Of a stretch of DNA of 64,000 nucleotides, positions 42,304 through 51,487 are shown piece by piece; position 1 is the stretch's first letter, and each line of letters starts with the position of its first letter. The stretch spans positions 1 to 64,000 of the forward strand of contig NZ_JFCA01000007.1 in the NCBI RefSeq assembly GCF_000612585.1, read 5' to 3'. The notes under the pieces were generated by a model. That model was not told the origin of the DNA. It was given only the letters and a program-made list of their open reading frames with translations, and made no database searches. The DNA is from Pseudomonas sp. CHM02 (GTDB taxonomy: Bacteria; Pseudomonadota; Gammaproteobacteria; Pseudomonadales; Pseudomonadaceae). Position numbers and translations under genes: made by a program.

Positions 42304-44391
42304 ATGGCAAACCCGGACGCCCTGAGTCAGCAGCGAGCTTCTAATCGCCTGCTGCAACCGACCGTCAAATCCCATCTGGCATACACGCTGCTCTGCGCAC
42401 TGGTCATGATGGTGATGTTCTCCCTGCTGCGCCTGGCGCTGCTGGTCTACAACCGTGAGATGATCCTCGACACCCCGGCCTCGACCTTCCTGGAGGCGTT
42501 CGCCAATGGCCTGCGCCTGGATATCCGCCTGGTGGTGTACCTGCTTATCCCGTTACTGCTGGCACTGTTCAGCGTGCGGGCCATGGCCGCGCGCGGGTTC
42601 TTCCGTTTCTGGCTGACCGTTGCGTCCAGCATCGCCCTGTTCCTGGGCCTGATGGAAATGGACTTCTACCGCGAGTTCCACCAGCGCCTCAACGGCCTGG
42701 TCTTCCAGTACGTGAAGGAAGACCCGAAAACCGTGATGAGCATGCTCTGGTACGGTTTCCCGGTGGTGCGCTACCTGCTGGCCTGGGCCGTGGGCACGTT
42801 GATCCTGAGCATCGCCTTCAAGGGCGCCGACCGTGCGACCCGCCCACGCGGCCCGTTCAGCGGTGGCAGCATCGGTACCCGCCAGGTTGCGCCGTGGTAC
42901 TCGCGCATCGCGGTGTTCGTGGTCTGCCTGCTGATCGCCGTGGTTGCCGCCCGTGGCACTCTGCGCCAGGGCCCGCCACTGCGTTGGGGTGACGTGTACA
43001 CCACCGACTCGAACTTCGCCAACCAACTGGGCCTCAATGGCACCCTGTCGCTGATCGGTGCGGCCAAGGCACGTTTCTCCGAGCATCGTGATAACACCTG
43101 GAAAGCCACGCTGGAACAGCCGCTGGCGACCCAGACCGTGCGCGATATGCTGGTGCTGCCGACAGAAAAACTGGTGGACACCGACACCGCCGCCGTGCGC
43201 CGCGAGTTCACGCCGCCGGCCGAGAAAACCCTGCCGATCAAGAACGTTGTAGTGATCCTGATGGAAAGCTTCGCCGGCCACTCGGTGGGCGCCCTGGGTC
43301 GTCCAGGCAACATCACGCCGTACTTCGACAAACTGTCCAAGGAAGGCCTGTTGTTCGACCGCTTCTTCTCCAACGGCACTCACACTCACCAGGGGATGTT
43401 CGCCACCATGGCGTGTTTCCCGAACCTGCCGGCGTTCGAATACCTGATGCAGACCCCGGAAGGCAGCCACAAGCTGTCGGGCCTGCCGCAGCTGCTCAGC
43501 GCACGCAAGTTTGATGATGTGTATGTCTACAACGGCGACTTCGCCTGGGACAACCAATCGGGCTTCTTCAGCAACCAGGGCATGACCACCTTCATTGGTC
43601 GCAACGACTTCGTCGACCCGGTGTTCTCCGACCCGACCTGGGGTGTGTCCGACCAGGACATGTTCAGCCGTGGCCTGGAAGAGTTGAAAGCCCGCGAAGG
43701 CGGCAAGCCGTTCTATGCCTTGCTGCAAACGCTGTCGAACCACACGCCGTATGCCTTGCCGACGCCATTGCCGGTGGACAAGGTCACGGGCCGTGGCAGT
43801 CTCGACGAGCATTTGACGGCAATGCGTTACTCCGACTGGGCCCTGGGCCAGTTCTTTGAAAAGGCCCGCAAGGAGCCGTACTTCAAGGAAACCCTGTTCG
43901 TGATCGTGGGCGACCACGGTTTCGGCAATGAACAGCAGATCACCGAAATGGACCTGGGCCGCTTCAACGTGCCGATGCTGATGATCGCGCCCGGCATCCA
44001 GGAGAAGTTCGGCGAGCGTGACCACACCGTGGGCACCCAGATCGACATCGTGCCGACCATCATGGGCCGCCTCGGCGGTGAGACCCTGCACCAGTGCTGG
44101 GGCCGTGACCTGCTGAACCTGCCGGAAGGCGACAAGGGCTTTGGCGTGATCAAGCCGTCGGGCAGTGACCAGACCGTGGCATTGCTCACCGGCGACCGCG
44201 TGCTGGTATTGCCCAAGGAAATGCCACCGAAGCTGTGGGAGTACGAACTGGGCGCCAACCCGACCGGTAAAGTGATTCCTGAGTCGCCGGACGAGGGCGC
44301 ATTGAGGCAGCAACTCGAGTCGTTCCTGCAGACAGCGACCAAGAGCCTGCTGGATAACACTGCCGGTGTGGTTGACGGCAAGCCGGACTAA
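42304..44391 (+). CDS. LTA synthase-like membrane phospho-transferase
   Basis: A 695-residue protein with about five N-terminal membrane helices and a periplasmic sulfatase-fold domain. Metal and catalytic motifs are visible: ILMESFAGHSVG (Glu), FSNGTHTHQGMFATM with the expected Thr nucleophile, and IVGDHGFGNEQQ (Asp, His). In Gram-negatives, family members add phosphoglycerol or phosphoethanolamine to periplasmic glucans or lipids, in the manner of OpgB. The substrate is inferred. The Shine-Dalgarno sequence is weak. A strong terminator follows the stop. It lies at the PA1689 position as I recall it. Confidence 0.86.
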   Translation: MANPDALSQQRASNRLLQPTVKSHLAYTLLCALVMMVMFSLLRLALLVYNREMILDTPASTFLEAFANGLRLDIRLVVYLLIPLLLALFSVRAMAARGFFRFWLTVASSIALFLGLMEMDFYREFHQRLNGLVFQYVKEDPKTVMSMLWYGFPVVRYLLAWAVGTLILSIAFKGADRATRPRGPFSGGSIGTRQVAPWYSRIAVFVVCLLIAVVAARGTLRQGPPLRWGDVYTTDSNFANQLGLNGTLSLIGAAKARFSEHRDNTWKATLEQPLATQTVRDMLVLPTEKLVDTDTAAVRREFTPPAEKTLPIKNVVVILMESFAGHSVGALGRPGNITPYFDKLSKEGLLFDRFFSNGTHTHQGMFATMACFPNLPAFEYLMQTPEGSHKLSGLPQLLSARKFDDVYVYNGDFAWDNQSGFFSNQGMTTFIGRNDFVDPVFSDPTWGVSDQDMFSRGLEELKAREGGKPFYALLQTLSNHTPYALPTPLPVDKVTGRGSLDEHLTAMRYSDWALGQFFEKARKEPYFKETLFVIVGDHGFGNEQQITEMDLGRFNVPMLMIAPGIQEKFGERDHTVGTQIDIVPTIMGRLGGETLHQCWGRDLLNLPEGDKGFGVIKPSGSDQTVALLTGDRVLVLPKEMPPKLWEYELGANPTGKVIPESPDEGALRQQLESFLQTATKSLLDNTAGVVDGKPD

Positions 44392-44403
44392 TTAACCGGC
44401 AAT

Positions 44404-44435
44404 AAAAAAGAGGCCTTTTAAAGGCCTCTTTTTTT
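44404..44435. terminator. Bidirectional terminator
   Basis: AAAAAAGAGGCCTTT pairs with its complement ending in seven Ts, between the convergent LTA-synthase-like and DUF3309 genes. Confidence 0.92.
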
Positions 44436-44460
44436 GCTTTTTTTACGGCAGGAGCGGTGT

Positions 44461-44613
44461 TTATATCCGGCCGAGCAACAACAGCACCAGCAGGACTACC
44501 AATACGACGCCCAGGATACCCGACGGGCCATAACCCCAGTTACGCGAGTGAGGGAACACTGGCAGACCACCGACCAGCAGGAGGATCAAGATAATGATCA
44601 GAATGAGGCTCAT
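44461..44613 (-). CDS. DUF3309 family small membrane protein
   Basis: A 50-residue protein: a hydrophobic helix (SLILIIILILLLVGGLPVF), a short polar turn (PHSRNWGYGPSG) and a second hydrophobic helix (ILGVVLVVLLVLLLLGRI). This is the DUF3309 pattern. The ATG is at 44611-44613, with an AAGGAA stretch upstream; the stop is TAA at 44461-44463. Its function is unknown, though such proteins are common in proteobacteria and often respond to stress. Confidence 0.85.
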   Translation of the reverse strand: MSLILIIILILLLVGGLPVFPHSRNWGYGPSGILGVVLVVLLVLLLLGRI

Positions 44614-44940
44614 GGTTTTTTTCCTTATTGGCCTGCAAAGACCGGTTATTTAACGATAGGCCCGAAAGTTTAATATCGGACGCCTTAACAACTCCGACTG
44701 GTAACCTTCGCGAAAAATTCAGTATTTTTTTAAAGCATTTCGCAAACGTGCTTATTTCTTTTAATGCGTTCGCAAATACGCCCGATTAGTTGAAAAATAT
44801 TGAACTTGGGCTAAGTGCGCAACCTGCGACCCGGTCGCTGGTTTGCCAACGGCATTCATCACTCTGATGGTGGATGGGGGCAGGAAAAACCTTCGCTACA
44901 CTGCCGGTCACTTCTTCCGTGAACCACAAGGCTACTTTCT
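44614..44940. other. 327-base divergent gap before the SDR gene
   Basis: AT-rich between about 44690 and 44810, with two similar short stretches TTTCGCAAACGTGC and GTTCGCAAATACGC, possibly regulatory. No gene or RNA was recognised. It should hold the promoters for the DUF3309 and SDR genes. Confidence 0.45.
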
Positions 44941-45756
44941 ATGCAAAATCGCATGATGATCACTGGCGCCGGGTCCGGCCTGGGTCGCGAAATCGCGCTG
45001 CGCTGGGCCCGTGAAGGTTGGCAATTGGCCTTGTCGGATGTCAGTGAACCGGGCCTGCAGGAAACCCTCAAGCGGGTGCGCGAGGCCGGCGGCGATGGGT
45101 TTATCCAGCGTTGCGACGTGCGTGACTACAGCCAGCTCACCGCGTTTGCCCAGGCGTGCGAAGTGAAACTCGGCGGGGTCGATGTGATCGTCAACAATGC
45201 GGGCGTGGCCTCGGGTGGGTTCTTTGCCGAACTGTCCCTGGAGGACTGGGACTGGCAGATCGCAATCAACCTGATGGGCGTGGTCAAAGGCTGCAAGGCG
45301 TTCCTGCCGCTGCTGGAAAAGAGCAAGGGCCGCATCATCAATATCGCGTCCATGGCCGCCCTGATGCAGGGCCCCGCCATGAGCAACTACAACGTGGCCA
45401 AGGCCGGCGTGGTGGCGCTGTCGGAAAGTCTGCTGGTGGAGCTCAAGCAGCAGGAAGTCGGCGTGCACGTGGTATGCCCATCGTTCTTCCAGACCAACCT
45501 GCTCGACTCGTTCCGTGGGCCGACCCCGGCCATGAAGGCACAGGTGGGTAAATTGCTCGAAAGCTCGCCGATTTCAGCCGCGGACATCGCCGACTACATC
45601 TACCAGCGTGTCGCCGAGGGCGAGTTCATGATCCTGCCCCACGAACAGGGGCGCATGGCGTGGGCGTTGAAGCAGAAAAACCCGCAGTTGCTCTATGACG
45701 AGATGACCAGCATGGCCGATAAGATGCGTGCCAAGGCTCAGGCTGCCAAGAGCTGA
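44941..45756 (+). CDS. Short-chain dehydrogenase/reductase
   Basis: A 271-residue classical SDR that oxidises or reduces an alcohol or carbonyl with NAD(P). The cofactor motif TGAGSGLG starts at residue 8, NNAGVASGG follows near residue 85, and the catalytic pair is Tyr150 and Lys154 (YNVAK), with the Ser in INIASMA. The start is the ATG at 44941, preceded by AAGG. The substrate is unknown. It is followed by the csrA gene after 130 bases containing a large palindrome. Confidence 0.92.
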   Translation: MQNRMMITGAGSGLGREIALRWAREGWQLALSDVSEPGLQETLKRVREAGGDGFIQRCDVRDYSQLTAFAQACEVKLGGVDVIVNNAGVASGGFFAELSLEDWDWQIAINLMGVVKGCKAFLPLLEKSKGRIINIASMAALMQGPAMSNYNVAKAGVVALSESLLVELKQQEVGVHVVCPSFFQTNLLDSFRGPTPAMKAQVGKLLESSPISAADIADYIYQRVAEGEFMILPHEQGRMAWALKQKNPQLLYDEMTSMADKMRAKAQAAKS

Positions 45757-45774
45757 GTCGGTAGTGCGGTCTGT

Positions 45775-45808
45775 CAGGCAATTTACCTACGTATGTAGGG
45801 TTTGCCTG
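45775..45808. promoter_or_regulatory. 34-base palindrome upstream of csrA
   Basis: The outer arms CAGGCAA and TTGCCTG match perfectly, and inside them CCTAC and GTAGG face each other around GTAT. It lies about 80 bases before the csrA start, and could be an operator, a leader hairpin or the end signal of the SDR transcript. Confidence 0.55.
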
Positions 45809-45886
45809 AATTATTGGCAAGCCATTGATGCACCTACACCGAGCGCGCATGGTCGAGGTCCTTTCATTGCTAAAAGGATTACCGCC

Positions 45887-46090
45887 ATGCTGGTCTTAAG
45901 CCGCGCCGTGGGCGAAGTCATCTCCATCGGCGATGACATCGCCTTGCACATTCTTGAATTGAACGGTAACCAGGTTAAGTTCGGTGTGGACGCGCCGAGC
46001 GGGGTGCATGTGCACCGTGCGGAGGTCTACCAGAAGATCCGCGACCGCCAGGGTGTCGCCACCCATCCGGTTACGGTGCCCAATCTCTGA
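45887..46090 (+). CDS. csrA: CsrA/RsmA family RNA-binding regulator
   Basis: A 67-residue post-transcriptional regulator that binds GGA motifs in mRNA leaders. The key RNA-contact residues are kept at the N-terminus (MLVLSR: Leu4, Arg6) and at Val42-His43-Arg44, while Glu45 of the classical VHREE motif is Ala (VHRAE) and Arg31 is Lys. The longer basic-poor tail differs from RsmA and RsmE. It is therefore probably one of the extra CsrA paralogues found in pseudomonads. AAGGA precedes the ATG. Confidence 0.9.
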   Translation: MLVLSRAVGEVISIGDDIALHILELNGNQVKFGVDAPSGVHVHRAEVYQKIRDRQGVATHPVTVPNL

Positions 46091-46092
46091 GG

Positions 46093-46320
46093 TCAGTCGA
46101 ACAGATGCTTGGGCACGTCGTGCTTGAGCATCAACTGGCACTGTTCGCTCTCCGGGTCGAACACGATCAGTGCCTGGCCCTTGGTCAGCGCCTGGCGCAC
46201 GCGCAACACGCGGGTTTCCAGGGGCGTGTCGTCGCCATTGTCGGTGCCGTCACGGGTGACGAAGTCTTCGATCAGGCGCGTCAGGGTGTCGACTTCAAGT
46301 GCGTCGTAGGGAATCAGCAT
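46093..46320 (-). CDS. YheU family protein
   Basis: A 75-residue protein of the YheU family (N-terminal MLIPYDALEVDTLTRLIEDF, then TRVLRVRQALTKGQALIVFD). Members are small, acidic and widespread in gammaproteobacteria, with no settled biochemical role. It converges with csrA, leaving two bases between stop codons, and lies 59 bases downstream of the M42 peptidase gene on the same strand, so it may be read through from that operon. Confidence 0.87.
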   Translation of the reverse strand: MLIPYDALEVDTLTRLIEDFVTRDGTDNGDDTPLETRVLRVRQALTKGQALIVFDPESEQCQLMLKHDVPKHLFD

Positions 46321-46379
46321 ACAAGCCTCGGGTGATGGATCCCGGCGATCCTACTGCGCCGGGACCGGAGTTGCCAGTC

Positions 46380-47564
46380 TCAGGATTTGTTGCCCACCAG
46401 GCTGTCCACCGACGGCACCCGCGTGTCGCTCTCCATCTGCGTCTCGTGCTCGATCTGATGACTGAACCGATCCAGGGAACCCTGGGCCGGCTGCGCATCG
46501 CTGGCGAACACGGGCGGGCTGAGAATATAGGCGCCCAACAGACGACTCAGCGCCGCGAGGCTGTCGATATGCGTACGCTCGTAGCCGTGGGTCGCATCGC
46601 AGCCAAAGGCCAGCAAGGCGGTGCGGATATCATGGCCAGCGGTCACCGCGGAGTGGGCGTCGCTGAAGTAGTAGCGGAACAGGTCACGGCGTACCGGCAA
46701 CTCGTGGTCAGCCGCCAGGCGCAGCAAATGCCGCGACAGATGATAATCATATGGCCCGCCGGAATCCTGCATCGCCACGCTTACCGCGTGCTCGCTGGAG
46801 TGCTGGCCGGGAGCGACCGGGGCGATGTCGATGCCGACAAACTCACTGACGTCCCAGGGCAGGGCGGCCGCTGCACCACTGCCGGTTTCCTCGGTGATGG
46901 TGAACAGCGGGTGGCAGTCGATCAGCAAGGGCTCGCCGCTGTCGATAATTGCCTTGAGTGCCGCGAGCAGGGCGGCGACGCCGGCCTTGTCGTCCAGATG
47001 ACGGGCGCTGATGTGCCCGCTCTCGGTGAACTCCGGCAGCGGGTCGAAGGCCACATAGTCACCGATGCCGATCCCCAGCGAATCGCAATCGGCACGTGTG
47101 GCGCAATACGCATCCAGGCGCAATTCAACGTGATCCCAACTCACCGGCATTTCATCCACGGCGGTGTTGAACGCATGCCCGGAGGCCATCAACGGCAACA
47201 CGCTGCCACGGATCACGCCGTTATCGGTAAACAGGCTGACGCGGCTGCCTTCGGCGAAGCGGCTCGACCAGCAGCCCACCGGCGCCAGGCTCAGGCGGCC
47301 GTTGTCCTTGATCGCACGCACGGCGGCGCCGATGGTATCCAGGTGCGCGGACACCGCGCGGTCGGGGCTGTTTTTCTGGCCCTTGAGGGTGGCGCGAATG
47401 GTGCCGCGCCGGGTCATTTCGAAGGGGATGCCCAGTTCTTCCAGGCGCTCGGCGACATACCGCACGATGGTGTCGGTAAAGCCGGTCGGGCTGGGAATGG
47501 CGAGCATTTCCAGCAGCACTTTTTGCAGGTAGTTCAAATCCGGTTCAGGGATGGTTCGGCTCAT
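46380..47564 (-). CDS. NAGGN-system M42 family peptidase
   Basis: A 394-residue metallopeptidase of the M42 (aminopeptidase/glucanase-like) family, of the subtype that accompanies N-acetylglutaminylglutamine amide synthesis. Zinc-site motifs are visible: SAHLDTIGA near residue 109, HLDDKAGVAALL near 193 and TEETGSGAA near 228. It is the third gene after asnO and ngg, 103 bases behind ngg. It may recycle the osmolyte or its precursors; that role is inferred from consistent association, not shown. Confidence 0.9.
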   Translation of the reverse strand: MSRTIPEPDLNYLQKVLLEMLAIPSPTGFTDTIVRYVAERLEELGIPFEMTRRGTIRATLKGQKNSPDRAVSAHLDTIGAAVRAIKDNGRLSLAPVGCWSSRFAEGSRVSLFTDNGVIRGSVLPLMASGHAFNTAVDEMPVSWDHVELRLDAYCATRADCDSLGIGIGDYVAFDPLPEFTESGHISARHLDDKAGVAALLAALKAIIDSGEPLLIDCHPLFTITEETGSGAAAALPWDVSEFVGIDIAPVAPGQHSSEHAVSVAMQDSGGPYDYHLSRHLLRLAADHELPVRRDLFRYYFSDAHSAVTAGHDIRTALLAFGCDATHGYERTHIDSLAALSRLLGAYILSPPVFASDAQPAQGSLDRFSHQIEHETQMESDTRVPSVDSLVGNKS

Positions 47565-47667
47565 AAAGACTCCTGATTACATGTGGAGATGGGGTGCCAT
47601 TGAGGGCCTTATCGCGGGCAACCCCTCGATAAGGCCGGAATAGACAACCCCTCGCTCAAGCCATCGA

Positions 47668-49401
47668 TTAACTGTGAGGAAACAACAAATCCACAAACCG
47701 CTCAGCCGTAGGCTGCGGTTCATGATTGGCCAGGCCGGCCCGTTCGTTGGCTTCGATAAACACGTACTCGGGTTGATCGGCGGCGGGCACCATCAGGTCC
47801 AGGCCCACCATGGGGATGTCCAGGGCGCGGGCGGCGCGCACGGCGGCGTCCACCAGCGTGGGGTGCAGGATGGCGGTGACGTCCTCCAGGCAACCGCCGG
47901 TGTGCAGGTTGGCGGTACGGCGCACGGCCAGGGTCTGGCCGCGGGGCAGGATGCTGCTGTAGTCATAGCCGGCGGCTTTCAAGGTGCGCTCGGTCTCGCC
48001 GTCGAGGAGGATTTTGCTTTCACCGTCGGTAGCGGCCTGACGGCGGCGGCTCTGGGCTTCGATCAGCGCACCGATGGAATGCTGGCCGTCACCGGTCACC
48101 TCGGCCGGGCGGCGGATCGCGGCGGCCACCACCTCGAAGCCGATCACCAGGATGCGCAGGTCCAAGCCTTCGTGAAAGCTCTCCAGCAGGACACGGCTGT
48201 CGAACTGGCGCGCCGCTTCAATCGCCTGCTGCACCTCTTCGATGCTCTGCAAATCCACCGCCACGCCCTGGCCTTGCTCGCCGTCCAGCGGCTTGACCAC
48301 GATGCGTTGGTGCTCGTCGAGAAACTCCAGGTTGTCATCGGCACTGCTCGCCAGTTGCTGGGACGGCAGTTGCAAACCGGCGGCCTTGAGTACCTTGTGG
48401 GTCAGGCTCTTGTCCTGGCACAAGGTCATGCTGATCGCGCTGGTCAGGTCGCTCAACGATTCACGGCAACGCACTCGGCGCCCGCCATGGCTGAGGGTGA
48501 ACAAGCCGGCGTCGGCATCATCCACCTGCACATCGATGCCGCGCCGATGGGCTTCTTCGACGATGATCCGCGCATAGGGGTTGAACCCCGCCTGCGGGCC
48601 GGGGCCGAGGAACAGCGGTTGGTTGATGCCGTTCTTGCGCTTGATCGCAAAGGTGGTCAACGCACGAAAGCCGAGCTTGGCGTAAAGATTCTTGGCCTGG
48701 CGGTTATCGTGCAGCACCGACAGGTCCAGGTAGCTCAAACCACGGCTCATGAAGTGCTCCACCAGATGGCGCACCAGCACTTCGCCCACGCCGGGGCGCG
48801 TGCATTGCGGGTCGACCGCCAGGCACCACAGGCTGCAACCGTTTTCCGGATCGTGAAACGCCTTCTGGTGATTAAGGCCCATCACGCTGCCGATCACCGC
48901 GCCACTGTCTTCGTCTTCTGCCAGCCAATACACCGGGCCACCTTGATGGCGCGGCGTCAGGCGTTCGGCGTCGACCGGCAACATGCCGCGGCCTTGATAC
49001 AACTGGTTGACCGCCTGCCAATCGGCGTCGGTCTGCACCCGGCGAATGCGAAAGCCGCGAAACACACGGGTGGCAGGCCGATAGTCGCTGAACCACAGGC
49101 GCAGGGTGTCGGACGGGTCGAGGAACAGTTGCTGCGGGTCGATCCCGAGGATCTGTTGTGGCGCCGCCACGTAGAGCGCGATATCGCGCTCGCCAGGTTG
49201 TTCATTCAGCAGTTCCTGGGCCAGGCTCGCCGGGTCGGGAAAGGTATGCCCGATCAGCAACCGGCCCCAACCGCAATGCACGGCAATCGGCTCGGCGGCC
49301 AACGGGCTGCCGTCTTCTGCCAGGCGGGCTTGCAGGCGCTCATAGGTGGGGGCCTGGCCTTTGAGCAAGCGTTGGCTATAAGCCGCTGCATGGGGTTTCA
49401 T
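47668..49401 (-). CDS. ngg: N-acetylglutaminylglutamine synthetase
   Basis: Joins acetylated glutamine units to make N-acetylglutaminylglutamine, a precursor of the osmoprotectant NAGGN. The 577-residue protein is a fusion: an N-terminal GNAT acetyltransferase domain (about residues 100-250, with WCLAVDPQCTRPGVGEVLVRHLV) and a C-terminal ATP-grasp ligase domain (VVKPLDGEQGQGVAVDL and VGLDLMVP). It starts three bases after the asnO stop codon, so the two are co-translated. Similar to PA3460 as I recall it. Confidence 0.94.
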   Translation of the reverse strand: MKPHAAAYSQRLLKGQAPTYERLQARLAEDGSPLAAEPIAVHCGWGRLLIGHTFPDPASLAQELLNEQPGERDIALYVAAPQQILGIDPQQLFLDPSDTLRLWFSDYRPATRVFRGFRIRRVQTDADWQAVNQLYQGRGMLPVDAERLTPRHQGGPVYWLAEDEDSGAVIGSVMGLNHQKAFHDPENGCSLWCLAVDPQCTRPGVGEVLVRHLVEHFMSRGLSYLDLSVLHDNRQAKNLYAKLGFRALTTFAIKRKNGINQPLFLGPGPQAGFNPYARIIVEEAHRRGIDVQVDDADAGLFTLSHGGRRVRCRESLSDLTSAISMTLCQDKSLTHKVLKAAGLQLPSQQLASSADDNLEFLDEHQRIVVKPLDGEQGQGVAVDLQSIEEVQQAIEAARQFDSRVLLESFHEGLDLRILVIGFEVVAAAIRRPAEVTGDGQHSIGALIEAQSRRRQAATDGESKILLDGETERTLKAAGYDYSSILPRGQTLAVRRTANLHTGGCLEDVTAILHPTLVDAAVRAARALDIPMVGLDLMVPAADQPEYVFIEANERAGLANHEPQPTAERFVDLLFPHS

Positions 49402-49404
49402 CGA

Positions 49405-51177
49405 TCAGATTCCTTGTTCGCTGAGCCACAGGTTCAGCGCCGCCAGTTGCCACAGCTTGGAGCCGCGCAGCGGGGTCAATTGGCCTTGGGGGTCGGTGAG
49501 CAAGCGGTCGAGCATCGCCGGGTTGAACAGGCCGCGGTCCTGGCTTGGGTCGAGCAGCAGCTCGCGTACCCAGTTCAAGGTGTCGCCCTGCAAATGCTTG
49601 AGGCCGGGCACCGGGAAGTAACCTTTCTTGCGGTCGATGACTTCGCTCGGGATCACGCGGCGCGCGGCTTCTTTCAACACCTGCTTGCCGCCGTCGGGCA
49701 GTTTGAATTTGCCCGGTACGCGGGCCGACAGTTCCACCAGGCGGTAGTCGAGGAACGGCGTACGCGCCTCCAGGCCCCAGGCCATGGTCATGTTGTCGAC
49801 ACGTTTGACCGGGTCATCCACCAGCATCACCGTGCTGTCCAGGCGCAGCGCTTTATCGACGGCTGCATCGGCGCCGGGCATTGCGAAATGCTCGCGCACG
49901 AAGTCACCGGCGGCGTCGTTGGCGGTCAGCCATTTCGGCGCGACGGTGGCGGCGTAGTCGTCGTAGCTGCGGTCGAAAAACGCCTCGCGATACGCAGCGT
50001 ATGGATCGGCGGCGCCGTCCACCTGCGGGTACCAGTGGTAACCGGCGAACAGTTCGTCGGCGCCCTGGCCGCTCTGCACCACCTTGCAGTGCTTGGCCAC
50101 TTCCCGCGACAACAGGTAGAACGCGATGCAGTCATGGCTGACCATCGGCTCGCTCATGGCGCGGAAGGCGGCTGGCAGTTGCTCGATGATCTCGCTTTCG
50201 GCAATGCGCAGTTGGTGGTGACGGGTGCCGTAGTGCTTGGCGATCAGGTCCGAGTACTGGAACTCGTTGCCGGCTTCGCCACCGGCGTCTTCAAAGCCGA
50301 TGGAAAAGGTCGACAGGTCCTGCACGCCGACTTCGCGCAACAGGCCGACCAGCATGCTCGAATCCACCCCGCCCGACAGCAGCACACCCACATCCACGGC
50401 AGCCCGTTGACGGATGGCCACGGCCTCGCGGGTGCTATCCAGCACGCGGTCGGTCCAGTCTTCGAGGGTCAGGTGTTTTTCATCGTCATGCGGGCCGTAG
50501 GGCAGGGTCCACCAGGTTTTCTGTTCGGTGTTGCCGTTGGCGTCGATGCGCATCCAGCTGGCTGGGGGCAGCTTTTCGATGCCGGCCAGCAAGGTGCGCG
50601 GTGCCGGTACCACGGCGTGGAAGTTCAGGTAGTGATTGAGCGCCACCGGATCGAGGATCGGGTTGATGTCGCCGCCCTTGAGCAGCGCCGGCAAGGCCGA
50701 GGCAAAGCGCAGGCGCTGGCCGGTGCGCGACAGGTACAACGGCTTCACGCCAAGGCGGTCACGGGCGATGAACAGGCGCTGGGCGTCGCGCTCCCAGATG
50801 GCAAACGCGAACATGCCGTTGAGCTTGGGCAGCAGTGCTTCGCCCCAGGCGTGATAACCCTTGAGCAGCACTTCGGTGTCGCCGCCGGAGTAGAAGGCGT
50901 AGCCGAGGGCTTCCAGCTCTTCACGCAACTCCGGGAAGTTGTAGATGGCGCCGTTGAACGCCAGGGACAGCCCAAGCTGGGCGTCGACCATCGGTTGGGC
51001 CGAGCCATCCGACAGGTCCATGATTTTCAGGCGCCGATGGCCGAGGGCGATCGGCCCTTGGGCATGAAAGCCCCAGGCATCGGGGCCGCGAGGGGCCAAG
51101 TGATGGGTGATGCGCTCAATGGCTGCCAGGTCGGCAGGTTGGGCATCGAAACGTAACTCGCCAGCTAATCCGCACAT
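49405..51177 (-). CDS. asnO: N-acetylglutaminylglutamine amidotransferase
   Basis: An asparagine-synthetase-like enzyme that amidates the dipeptide to NAGGN, a compatible solute made under osmotic stress. The 590-residue protein has an N-terminal class II glutaminase domain with Cys2 as nucleophile (MCGLAGE; RGPDAWG follows) and a C-terminal synthetase domain with the ATP motif LLSGGVDSSMLVGL. The start at ATG 51177 exposes Cys2, whereas a longer reading to 51255 would bury it. It is the first gene of the NAGGN unit, divergent from the NEL gene. Confidence 0.95.
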   Translation of the reverse strand: MCGLAGELRFDAQPADLAAIERITHHLAPRGPDAWGFHAQGPIALGHRRLKIMDLSDGSAQPMVDAQLGLSLAFNGAIYNFPELREELEALGYAFYSGGDTEVLLKGYHAWGEALLPKLNGMFAFAIWERDAQRLFIARDRLGVKPLYLSRTGQRLRFASALPALLKGGDINPILDPVALNHYLNFHAVVPAPRTLLAGIEKLPPASWMRIDANGNTEQKTWWTLPYGPHDDEKHLTLEDWTDRVLDSTREAVAIRQRAAVDVGVLLSGGVDSSMLVGLLREVGVQDLSTFSIGFEDAGGEAGNEFQYSDLIAKHYGTRHHQLRIAESEIIEQLPAAFRAMSEPMVSHDCIAFYLLSREVAKHCKVVQSGQGADELFAGYHWYPQVDGAADPYAAYREAFFDRSYDDYAATVAPKWLTANDAAGDFVREHFAMPGADAAVDKALRLDSTVMLVDDPVKRVDNMTMAWGLEARTPFLDYRLVELSARVPGKFKLPDGGKQVLKEAARRVIPSEVIDRKKGYFPVPGLKHLQGDTLNWVRELLLDPSQDRGLFNPAMLDRLLTDPQGQLTPLRGSKLWQLAALNLWLSEQGI

Positions 51178-51487
51178 AAATTCCTTACCGGTTTTTCCGT
51201 TGGGGAGGGGCAAAAACTCACTGCGCCCAAAGGGCGCGTACCCAGAAACTGACACGCGCCTCTGGTGGGAGTTTTAGAACAATCGGTTATAAGGCAAAGG
51301 GCCTTGACCGCTCGGACACCGGGCTGCGGATCCCGGGGCGTTGGCGTAAAAGGCGGTAAATAGCGCAGGGAACCATACAAATAGTGCGGGGTTGGGGCGC
51401 CTGATCGGCCCGGTATTTGCGTCAATCGGCAGCGGCTGCGGCGCTATCGTAAAACGTCATTATTCAACGCAATAAGGAAGGTTGCCG
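51178..51487. other. 310-base divergent region between asnO and the NEL gene
   Basis: No gene is seen. A perfect hairpin GCGCCC-AAA-GGGCGC (51223-51237) lies about 46 bases before asnO and may be part of its leader or an operator. The asnO promoter is expected to be osmotically controlled, from knowledge of the NAGGN system. The NEL gene promoter must lie nearer 51400-51470, but no consensus elements were clear. Confidence 0.5.

Noticed and set aside
42553..44313. A long minus-strand open frame opposite the LTA-synthase-like gene
   Set aside because: No recognisable motifs; shadow of the real gene, which has complete metal and nucleophile motifs.
47674..51156. A very long plus-strand open frame (over 1100 codons) opposite ngg and asnO
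   Set aside because: Its translation is rich in His, Gln, Val and Arg without any family resemblance, as expected from the antisense of GC-rich codons. The minus-strand genes ngg and asnO are certain.
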